64,000 nt of DNA from Isoetes taiwanensis (taxonomy: Eukaryota; Streptophyta; Lycopodiopsida; Isoetales; Isoetaceae): assembly GCA_021234155.1 (NCBI GenBank), contig JAJEKV010000076.1, positions 5,722,649 to 5,786,648 on the forward strand, given 5' to 3'. The position numbers and the translations under genes are program-made. The stretch's first letter is position 1; each line of letters opens with the position of its first letter. The notes below the pieces were generated by a model. It did no database searches, was not told the origin of the DNA, and saw only the letters and a list, made by a program, of their open reading frames with translations. Shown one piece after another: positions 55,910-64,000 of the stretch.

Positions 55910-56535
55910 TGTGTATACCACACCATACCATGCACCATACCATGCCCCACACTCATCATATTCACCAGAACGAGCATCTTAGTGCTGTGTACATTACTAC
56001 ACACCACACCACACCCCACCACACACCACACCATTCACCACACACCATACACCAAATGGTGGAGTGTGGAGTGGTGGTGGAGTGTGGTGGTGGGGGGTGG
56101 TGGAGTGGTGTGTGGTGGTGGTGGATGGTGGTGGTGGTGTGTGTAGTGGTGTGTGGTGGTATGATGTGGTGTGGTGGTGGGGTGTGGTGGTGGTGGTGGT
56201 GTGTGGCGTGGTGTGGTGGAGTGTGGTGGTGGTGGAGTGTGGTGGTGGTGGTGTGGTGTTGTGGATTGTGGTGATCTGTGGTGTGGTGGAGTGTGGTGGT
56301 GGTGGTGGTGGTGGTGGTGGTGGAGTGTGGTGGAGGGGGGTGTGGTGTGGTACATGGTTGAGTGTGGTGGTGGTGGAGTGTGGTGGAGGGGTGTGGTGTG
56401 GGGTGTGGTGGAGTGTGGTGGAGTGTGGTGGTAATGGACAATGTGGTGCATGTGGTGGTAATGTGGTGGTCGCAAAGATGTGGTGGTAGTCTATGGTGGT
56501 GGGATAGATGATGGGGGGTGGTGGGGTGAGGGGGG
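55910..56535. repeat. ACACCACACC to GGTGGT array, inverted relative to the 50.2-kb array
   Basis: 55916-56055 is ACACCACACC-type; from 56057 to 56530 the plus strand is GTGGTGGAGTGTGGTGG-type with almost no C or A. Read on the minus strand (the sense of the transposase-like gene) it runs CCACCA first and TGTGGTGTG after, the same order as the other array on its own sense strand. It lies in the intron 55880-57696. Confidence 0.9.
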
Positions 56536-56589
56536 AGAATAAACAAAATTGAATCCACACATATCATACATTAACATGCACACACCCAC

Positions 56590-56690
56590 ATGACACCATG
56601 GACATAACGCACCCCACCCCACACCACACCACACCACACCACACCATCACGACACCACACATCACATCACACCACTTTTATCCTATTTTT
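56590..56690. repeat. ACACC-rich satellite of the array
   Basis: CCCCACCCCACACCACACCA-type words continue here after about 60 bp of mixed sequence, in the opposite strand bias to 56057-56530. Confidence 0.65.
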
Positions 56691-56917
56691 CGCCCCGACA
56701 TAAAAATCTGCCTAGCTTTGCTCTCATTTAAACATTTTCAAATTGCATTACACCCCGATAATAATTACATTCCTCTTCTAATCATTAGAAAAGGATCCGG
56801 GTCCTAAATCCTGCATTCTGCGTGTCGATTTTTGGCGTTTCATTCTCAATCGAACAAGTTCATTCCGGCAATGGTAGGGATGTTCAGAGATCACTACGGC
56901 CATTCTAGGGTGAGCGA

Positions 56918-57300
56918 GGAGGGCATTCGGCATATTAAAGGCATACAACAGACTGGATGCTGGGCCTTCAATGGCTATGCTTGGGGTCAGATTGACAGGA
57001 AGTGAGCTCTTAGACAAGGTCCATGACCTTATGTTACATGCTGCTGCAAGGTCAGCTGGCTTATTTGTTCTCTGTCACTTGTCTGCTCTGAGTCTGCAAC
57101 AACGGGAATTACTGGCAGGGTTGCGTTCTTACCACTAGGGAATGCAGGAAGCATTGGCAAACCTCATCCTGTTAAATTCTGGGATGACTGCAGAAAGCTT
57201 AGATGCTTTAGTGCAGAAAACAATAATTTTAGATGCACCAGTTCTCGAGCAGATCATACCGGCATTTCCTCCGCTAGGAAATGCATGTAAATTTAGTTCA
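56918..57300 (+). CDS. Coding-like segment of unknown family inside the intron
   Basis: On the plus strand the frame reads FGILKAYNRLDAGPSMAMLG, ELLDKVHDLMLHAAARSAGL, SALSLQQRELLAGLRSYH, a single TAG, then MQEALANLILLNSGMTAESL and VLEQIIPAFPPLGNA. About 120 codons with one stop and a natural-looking helical composition. It opens after a CTAG that could be a splice acceptor. It lies antisense in the long intron of the transposase-like gene. I do not recognise the family; it may be a further captured gene piece or an older gene into which the unit inserted. Confidence 0.35.
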
Positions 57301-58440
57301 CCAGCACTGAGCTTTCAATGGAAAGCCAAATTTTGTAAAAGCCAAATTTTGTAAGATCCTTTTTTAATATATTATACTTTCCAACAGATTTTGTGCTTGA
57401 ATTTGACAAAAATTTGTCTTTATTCAACAAAAATTTATACTTCTTAGGATCAGTTAGTTATCTATCATTCTCAAATATTTTTAGACTGTACACACACCCA
57501 GTAAAGGAATACTCAATTCTGTTATGTTCTAATATTCCAAACATTAAATATTGCATTTCAGACTAGAGTCAACTACACACAATTCACATGCTGCATACAG
57601 TACACCACAATCACTGTACAACACAATAACCACCACATGCACCACCACACTAAGCACCATAACTAAGAAAACATGAATAACTTGAAATAAACTAACCTTG
57701 TGATTGCTCGGATAGTGGGCGACATGTTCTTCTCTTACATTTCTCTCCAATCTTCTAGTTCTAACATCCTTTGTGTTAGGAGACACTCTGGTGTTCTCAA
57801 TCCAAAAATTTTGAATCTTTTCTATTGCATCGAATCTTTTAGCCCTCTTGTAAGAAACCCATTTCCCACCATTGTAATCGATCTCTTCCCTCTTTTTCTT
57901 TGCCTTTTGTAGGTTTCTTGGGTGAACACCTAATACCTTTCCAAGATCTCGATGGCTGATTTTGTCACTTGTTTGAGATCGCACGCGGCGTGGTCTGAAC
58001 ATTGCAATGCAGCTATTCTTGGTCGCTAGGGTCATCATTGCTGGTAGAGAGTTTGCGATGCATGGAGTCCCAAAGGCTCCTTATAACGATGCTCTTGGCT
58101 TCCAAATCTTTTAATTCTTCACCTATGAATTTTTCCAATGTTTTATCCCTCAAAAACTCAAGTAAAATTTCTTTTCTTCATGCTATCCTCAATTCTTTTT
58201 GGTCATTTTATGGAAAGGCGTTAGCAAATTAAGGACAATCACTGGCGTTTGCTTGCACTTCTTGATGAACCGGATCCTACGCCGGGCCAACGTAAGCTCC
58301 ATTTTTCTTCTCTTCTTCTTTTCCTCTAGCGTCTTTTCTTCAACATTTCTTCTTCCTTGGTTCTTCTTCGTTTTTCTCTGCCGAAATGCCGGTTGTGGGA
58401 CAGATTACCTCATTGACATCCATATCCACAATGGATTGGA

Positions 58441-58765
58441 GCTTGTAGGTGGAGGGAGCCAAGGGCGGGGCGTAGGCAAAAGAACAAGAAGGGGCCAAAG
58501 AATAGGAATTTGAATTTTAGTTTTTGAAATTAGAATTTCCCCACAAATTGGGACTCCATTCTTAAATAACCATGGGTTGAGCGGTGCCATAATTATACTT
58601 TCATACCACAAAAGTGGCGGATGCAACGCCACATTTTGGGGACAGAGGGGGGACCGAAATTAATTGGAACACCACAGCGTGCTTTTACCCTCTATGGTTT
58701 CATGAATATTATTTTTGCATCATATCAAATCCCCCCAGAACCCCCTGTTATTTTGCTACATATTC
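58441..58765. other. Flank of the convergent unit with a B-type terminal sequence
   Basis: No gene. GTGGCGGATGC at about 58612 is the inverse of GCATCCGCCAC at 49469. The stretch ends AACCCCCTGTTATTTTGCTA followed by CATATTC (58740-58765), which closely matches the ends of the B and C elements. It may be the right end of the 49-58 kb unit. Confidence 0.45.
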
Positions 58766-58925
58766 ATCTCCATGGGCCAAAAAAATAATTAAATTAACAG
58801 TTCATGATTTGATCAACTTTGTGTTCGAAGTGGAATCATTATATGTTCATATTTAATGTTTTAAAAGCCAATTTCTTCTAGGCATTTAGGGCAGTTTTTT
58901 CTAAGACATGAATATATTATAGCTA
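58766..58925 (-). repeat. Dispersed repeat D, copy 2 (inverted)
   Basis: Reverse-complement of 23110-23290 with several substitutions; see there. Confidence 0.75.
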
Positions 58926-59046
58926 TTTTGTACATATTTTATGACAGTGTTTAAGACTACCAAATTTTGTGGTAAGCTTTTGGAAGTGCTTTCCCACTAG
59001 TGCAAATAAGACATCCAACTCCTGAGCGTGATTTAGGGCGTAAAAG

Positions 59047-59180
59047 ATGGATGGATGGATAGGTTTTTTTAACATCCACGTAGACCAAATTGGCCATGGG
59101 CCCAAACAACAAAGCGGCATGGAAGCCCAAGAAGTACACAAAAAGGATAATGTTAATGCTAATGGTAGTTTTGTGCAACT
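59047..59180 (-). mobile_element. Retroelement 3' end with (GGAT)n tail
   Basis: A (GGAT) run (59047-59060) abuts TTTTTTTAACATCCACGTAG, CCAAATTGGCCATGGGCCCA and AACAACAAAGCGGCATGGAA. The same core in the opposite orientation lies at 63812-63871 with a (CTAT) tail, and degenerate relatives occur at 46.33 and 46.80 kb. It is short and without ORF, so a SINE or a truncated LINE end. Confidence 0.7.
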
Positions 59181-59570
59181 TAAATTATCTAGACATAGCC
59201 AATCCAAGGATTGGAAGGCCATTGAGCTAGAATGAAAACATAATGTTTTATATTGTGGAGCATTGCAGCCTTACTTTATTCTGGGGGAGATCCTCCAGAA
59301 GAAAATGAAACTATGTTATTGCATGAAAGCAGACTAAGACATGTTTCAAAAGTGCTCGTAGAAAAGAATAAATGTTGATGAATCTTATGTGGTGAAAATC
59401 CATAGGTTGAAAAACAAGACTATCTTGTCATGGAAAATTCCTTGCCATAAATTTGAGTTATAGCCTCACCAATTACTTTCGAACATAAATGTGGGACAAT
59501 TAATTTGTTCTAGTTATCCATCCTCATAGTCAAAGGCATATATTAGGCATGAGTACATCAACTTCCAAAG

Positions 59571-61425
59571 TTAATGATGCTCATGGTGTTTAACATCATC
59601 ATAAATATGAAAGGTTTTAGTAATCTTCCTCCAGCCACTACTCCATGCATGGTGGTGATGACGATGATGATGATGATTATGTTTGTCATTTGAATGATCT
59701 TCATGTTGGAGCAGATTTGGACTTGCTATATATGATAAATGATCACCTTCCAACTGAGACAATCTACTTTTTAGTGTTTCGACTTGGTATTTGAGTTCTT
59801 TTATTTCTCGATATAAGACAGAAGAATCTATACTAACATGTGTTGCACTTTCAGTATGAGACCTTGTCTCATGAAATGGATGTAGATTTGTGGTTGTGCC
59901 CTTTCGCTTGAGCTCCTCACAGAAAAGAACTTGCATAACAAGACGAACTGGCAGTCGCTCATTTTGCACAGCATGCATACACGAATGCAATGACAACCTT
60001 CTACAATCCATGATTTGACATAGTGTCTTACACTCTTCCTCAGACATATGTGGATGCGTCTGTAAAAAATTAATCCAGATGAATAAAATATCGACTGAAA
60101 CTAGAATAGGCAGAAATAAATGCTTACCTTCATAAATGAATCAATTGCTCTATACAATGTATCATGGGATGGGCGAGTAAAACTCGGTAAAGCTTCTGCT
60201 AACCTTGTGAAGTCAGAAACTAAGAAATCCTTCTCTTGTGACATCTCCAAAAGATAGTTATCCACAAGTGTTGCCACCTTAACTTGTGCAGCAAGTTTTG
60301 TAGCATGTTGCTTTGGATCATCACATTTTGAATCACTTTGTCCCATAAAATGCTCTAAAATTTGTCCAAAAGCACTTATGCTGGCCTTTATATCATAGTT
60401 CAGCGCATATGTCATAAGAAGTAGGTCATCTAGACTTGCATCTTCCAATTGCGTAGATATTCTTTTTTTCAAATCCTCCTTGTGAGTTGAGCTCACACTA
60501 CATAGATGTGACATGCTAAGCAATCGAATAAGGAACTTGATGGGGATAATCTCTTTGCCTTGAGGTAAAATGACCAAAATATGTTCAATTATAATCCGAC
60601 ACTTATAATGCTGGTCAATTATCGCTTTCTCATCTAATTGCACAACTTCAACTCCTGCTTCTTCAAGGCCAGGTAGCCAATTTTTGCAATAATTCATCAT
60701 GATGCCTCCTAGTACATTGGGCTGCATGCCTTTTACTTTCATGGCACACATAACTTTCACAAATGCATCCACATGCAATGTCAACAAATCTTCAAACCAT
60801 TCCTCATCAAATACAATACCTTCAGTATTGAAGTCCGGTGATTTAATATGTGACCCAGAATTGCCAACATGTTTAACATTAGAGGAACCAGTAGAAGCTC
60901 GCCATGCAATTGACTCAACACATCTTTGGACAACTTGTAAATTTTCAGCCCAAGGATGAAGATGCTCACATGTTTTTAAAACATAAACACAATCCTTCCA
61001 TGAGGGCAACACTACAAGGCTTAAATGTGACTCAGTAGCTGAGATAAGATTTCCAACCTCAAGCTTTTCTGTCATATCGAGGTATTCAGCAACACACCTA
61101 AGCATTGCAACATTTGTAGCATTGAGGTCGACATGCATTCCATAGCAAAACTTTGTTGCTATTTCGAATGCTATAGGGCCTCCAGGTACATTATCAAGTT
61201 GGATGTGATTTTTTTCTGTATCTCTAGATTCGAATACAAGCTTATTCAAGTATCCACTTCTTGATAAGAGAGGAAACTGGGAAGGCATTCAGGAACTCCA
61301 CAATTTTAGTAAGAGCGTGTTGAAACTTAAAACCATATATATTTTAAGATTGTACCTTATGGAGATGGAATGTTACATCATCCACAATCACGACCAAGTC
61401 ACTTTGTAGATCTGTTGCCACAGAC
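59571..61425 (-). CDS. BTB/POZ and NPH3 domain protein (NRL family), 5' end not in view
   Basis: Exons on the minus strand: 61425-61356, 61276-60128 and 60059-59571, in frame with GT-AG introns of 79 and 68 bp; about 569 residues are visible. Exon 1 here encodes SVATDLQSDLVVIVDDVTFH and ends LHK, the start of the BTB domain; exon 2 continues FPLLSRSGYLNKLVF, IATKFCYGMHVDLNATNV and AEYLDMTEKL. The NPH3 domain begins near WFEDLLTLHVDAFVKVM and ends in the third exon with LCQIMDCRRLSLHSCMHAVQ and NERLPVRLVMQVLFCEEL. A coiled coil (REIKELKYQVETLKSRLSQL) and a very His-rich tail (HNHHHHRHHHH) follow. NRL proteins act at the plasma membrane in phototropin/auxin signalling and as CUL3 adaptors. The usual short first exon was not found, so the start is unknown. 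No internal stops; probably functional. Confidence 0.9.
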
Positions 61426-63604
61426 CTGCCAAGAAAAATAGTAATCAGTTCAATCTTTTCTCATGAACACATAAGTTAAACTGGGAAAACACTCGTAAAT
61501 GCTGTGTATGAATTAGATAAATTGGCCGCTAGTCGATGCTCATGTAGTTTCTAACCATTTCTTTGTTGTCATCACTATACTTAAAACTATAGGCTTTCGT
61601 TAGAACATGGCCAAAAGGATGCTAATCAAGTTAGTTTAAGACATTAGCCATGGATGCAATTGCAAAGGGTGTTTCTGCATTTATTTAACCGTTGGCCTCT
61701 GAGATGCACCCAAATGCCAATATGCTCTATTTATCGTATACGTCATACCCTTCACATAACTTTGCCATAATAGAAAGATCAAATCACTGGAAAAAGTGTG
61801 TGTTCATAGGACGTTTAATATTCAAAAACCCTAAAGTCTTTAGATGTTTATGTAGCTAAGAATATATGCAATTTGTGTTACCTTGATGTGCGCACTAAAC
61901 CCATATCGTTCTAACCAATCCACCAAATATATCCTTAGTGCTGACCTCTTCAACTCTTACGCTATGCTCTAATGCTCCTAAGATTCAATCCCAATATTCG
62001 TCCCAACGGGAACGCAAAACATGAAATACCAAGTTCCATCCCATGCCCTAGGATTCTCATTATTTGATGTCATAGGCATGCCTAAAAGGATTCGACAAAA
62101 AATCATGGGCAATTCATGTCTTTTCCATTGTTATTTGATGTAATTGGAGATCTCGTTAAATGAAATTCTATTACTCTACATGTCTCCAATGTGATCATTT
62201 TAAAGCAAAAGGAGTTAAGTAATGTGATTAGTCTCAAAGGCTATTTTCTTATACATGGTGGTAGAGAGGAACTGGTATAGATTTTTCTTCACTAAGGCAT
62301 CTTGAATTGGATTGTATATTCCAAAAAGTGAAAGAACGGTTACAAATGCCAATAGGACTTCTAGTCATGTTATTAACTTTCGAATTGCTTACCAAATGTT
62401 GCTAATGACCTTGATAGGATTTGGACTCATGCTCAAGCTCCCGCTATAAAATGCACAAATGTATACATATTATGTCGGGTTGTGATAGATAAGAATGTGA
62501 GATATAGCATAACGAACATAGATAAGAATGTGAGATATAGCATAACGAACATACTTTGTGGATCCGAAGTTCTGGCGCTGTTCAGATTGTGCAATAGAAC
62601 TAGGATGCTCCATGTGGGCTTCAATGGGTGCCCCTCTTGCTTCATGGGCTTTAAAGCAAGCCTAGAGTGTTGGTTGATGAAGGACTTCCATTATTGGAAG
62701 CTAGAGGTTAGGGAAGTGGGCGTGTAAGGGGGTGTTGATGGTCACGACTCACGTTGAGACGTGTGGTTTTTGTTTTTTCCAGAAAAACGGGATCCTCATT
62801 TTCGAAACGAAGGAGAAGGTATTTCCGGGCAAGCCGAGATCCTCCCCGCATGCGGAGAAAATCGTGTCCACCATGCCTTCATCAAATCGCATGTCGGTGT
62901 TCCCTTCCAGAACAATGCATGCCGCTGCCCAGTTGTTTTTTCCCAATTGCTTGCCTGATTTTTTTTTTCTCATCCAATGCAGGTCTACATTTGGCTCTCT
63001 CTGATCCTTCTCCAGCCTGATCTTTCAAGCCTTGGCAGACTTTCTAAGCATATAATGTTCGTTAAAAGAGCAGGATAATGTTCGTTAATGGGATATGGTG
63101 ACCCTTGATGATTCAATGATGGAAGATTAATCTTGTTGTATTGTTTCAAACTTGTCTCACGCCATGAAATTCTTTCTCGGCCAAGGGTTTGTTAGTGGTG
63201 GAAATGGCCTTTGGGGATGAGATACATAAAAAGGGCACCTGCAGCATAGGATGGCCAAAAACACCCTACATATACTAAAGTTTGACCTCTTCTCAATGGA
63301 ATTTAGGGTGCTTTCCCATGGGCAGAAAACCTCGATGTTTCCTGAAGGTCAGGTCTGCTATTGCGATATTCCCATGAGCTAAGAACCTGAGTGGCTGAGG
63401 TTAACAACCTCATTTGGAAAGTAATCTCAACGATTATTATTGGACCTGGGCCTGACCTCATCCAGGTCCGTCCGTCCATGGAAAGCACCCTTATCCGAAA
63501 CAATTCCCTCTAATAATTCCCTCTAACAATTCCCTTTGTATTGCAACTCATCTGAAATAATGAAAAAACCCTCTAACAATTCCCCTTGTATGTATACATA
63601 CAAA
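61426..63604. other. Upstream region of the NPH3 gene, no second gene recognised
   Basis: A 2-kb stretch should contain the missing first NPH3 exon or its promoter, but no MKxMKLGSKPD-type start is seen. Overlapping frames at 62.73-63.02 kb (both strands) have no motif. A single fragment of the 6.7-kb tandem repeat lies at 63.23-63.29 kb. Confidence 0.35.
62486..62551. repeat. Tandem repeat, 2 x 33 bp
   Basis: TAGATAAGAATGTGAGATAT followed by AGCATAACGAACA, twice. Confidence 0.9.
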
Positions 63605-63676
63605 AATGGATCAAAAACCCCATGCATGCATGCGAATGGGAATGGATCAAAAACCCCATGCATGCATGCGAATGGG
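63605..63676. repeat. Tandem repeat, 2 x 36 bp
   Basis: AATGGATCAAAAACCCCATG followed by CATGCATGCGAATGGG, twice, perfect. Confidence 0.9.
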
Positions 63677-63811
63677 TTATATGCCAAACAAATGTTACTC
63701 CCTTTGGATGGAAGTGAGCTTGGAGGAATTTAATGTTAATCCTCTTTTGAATGGAAGTCAATTTGGAGGAATCTCTCGCCTCCAATTATATATACATTGC
63801 TCTTATATTTC

Positions 63812-63871
63812 CATGCCCCTTTTGTTGTTTGGATCCCATGGCCAATTTGGCCTTCCTGGATGTTAAAAACC
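63812..63871 (+). mobile_element. Retroelement 3' end core next to the (CTAT) array
   Basis: CATGCCCCTTTTGTTGTTTG, CATGGCCAATTTGGCC and CTGGATGTTAAAAACC are the reverse complement of the core at 59061-59150, ending at the microsatellite as at the other copies. Confidence 0.7.
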
Positions 63872-63979
<108 letters not shown>

Positions 63980-64000
63980 AAACTGGTGCATAGATCTCAT

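Larger units (their letters stand above)
53973..58440 (-). pseudogene. Transposase-like protein with SDGAxxQFK / HGKGxHDG motifs
   Basis: A minus-strand gene. The first part (about 58400-57697) is basic, with MELTLARRRIRFIKKCK, later MTLATKNSCIAMFRPRRVRS and a helix-turn-helix-like ISHRDLGKVLGVHPRNLQKA, then KIQNFWIENTRVSPNTKDVR, ending at a GT donor (57696). The next exon starts after CAG at 55880 with FKRFLDQHPEIKIRLRAFEK, KPWFVMKLKD and a Cys cluster (CCC, CTCICDVC). After a decayed stretch comes RHYMFSDGAASQFKASRPFY, WIFFCSNHGKGEHDGKAAEL, FFWEVKVEDIDRKNAWG and ELSCFCSYCLDGMWDSC. A frameshift near 54490 leads to VGDNFAIVAPKGND and EFWILMCTKPK, ending at TAA (53973). This layout is that of a dispersed, transposase-like plant/animal family whose formal name I do not recall. 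Decayed by stops and frameshifts. Confidence 0.65.

Noticed and set aside
55909-56567. Similar long frames on both strands
   Set aside because: Translation of the GGTGGT/ACACC array, with no conserved motif.
61277-61288. ATG directly before the NPH3 FPLLSRSG segment as the start codon
   Set aside because: These 12 nt are the end of an intron (CCTTCCCAG acceptor); the upstream exon 61356-61425 encodes the expected BTB segment in phase.

Overview
The window looks like nuclear DNA of a land plant. Two recognisable host genes have plant-type exon-intron structure with GT-AG introns: a universal-stress-protein-like gene (44.2-45.3 kb, + strand) and a BTB/NPH3 gene (59.6-61.4 kb, - strand). LTR elements carry the usual plant primer-binding site complementary to initiator tRNA-Met, and a Helitron 3' end is present. 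The low gene density, deep nesting of decayed transposons, and a transposase-like family that I associate with seed-free plants suggest a large-genome lineage such as a fern. That last step is inference; a gymnosperm is not excluded.

Layout. 0-6.6 kb: foldback/MITE-type elements with long inverted ends, a decayed Rossmann-fold gene exon, and a reversed LINE 3' fragment with a (GAATA)n tail. 7.8-17.4 kb: a minus-strand Ty3/gypsy remnant. Two 1.5-kb LTR copies sit directly head to tail, followed by integrase, RNase H and RT remnants. The pol region is split by a 2.6-kb hAT element (8-bp TSD, TIRs) and by a 1.43-kb retro-inserted, almost pure purine block. One LTR carries a 238-bp MITE. 18.7-22.97 kb: an exon-like ORF of unknown function, then a long LINE RT remnant whose microsatellite tail is interrupted by a foldback-derived element. 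23-30 kb: repeats, including inverted copies of the earlier families. 30.9-36.4 kb: two related families of small LTR retroelements without pol. One is an LTR-internal-LTR-internal-LTR array bounded by one 5-bp TSD. 36.4-43.4 kb: no convincing gene, apart from a Helitron 3' terminus at 42.6 kb. 43.4-45.4 kb: the stress-protein gene and its promoter region. 46-49.3 kb: LINE tails and a duplicated segment.

49.6-58.5 kb is the most unusual region. Two decayed genes converge to within about 90 bp. The plus-strand gene encodes, in order, a coiled coil with a RING-like Zn cluster, an FCP1/HAD-like domain and a Ulp1-like (C48) protease domain whose expected catalytic Cys is Trp. The minus-strand gene encodes a transposase-like protein with SDGAxxQFK and SxHGKGxHDG motifs. 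Each gene has a CCACCA-rich array in an upstream non-coding interval, in the same orientation relative to its own transcription. I read this as a large decayed multi-gene DNA transposon. 58.7-64 kb: repeats, the NPH3 gene, and a (CTAT)27 array at the end of a retroelement tail.

No rRNA gene, functional tRNA gene, CRISPR array or organellar sequence was recognised. Splice sites were read by eye and no searches were run, so homology statements rest on remembered family motifs.
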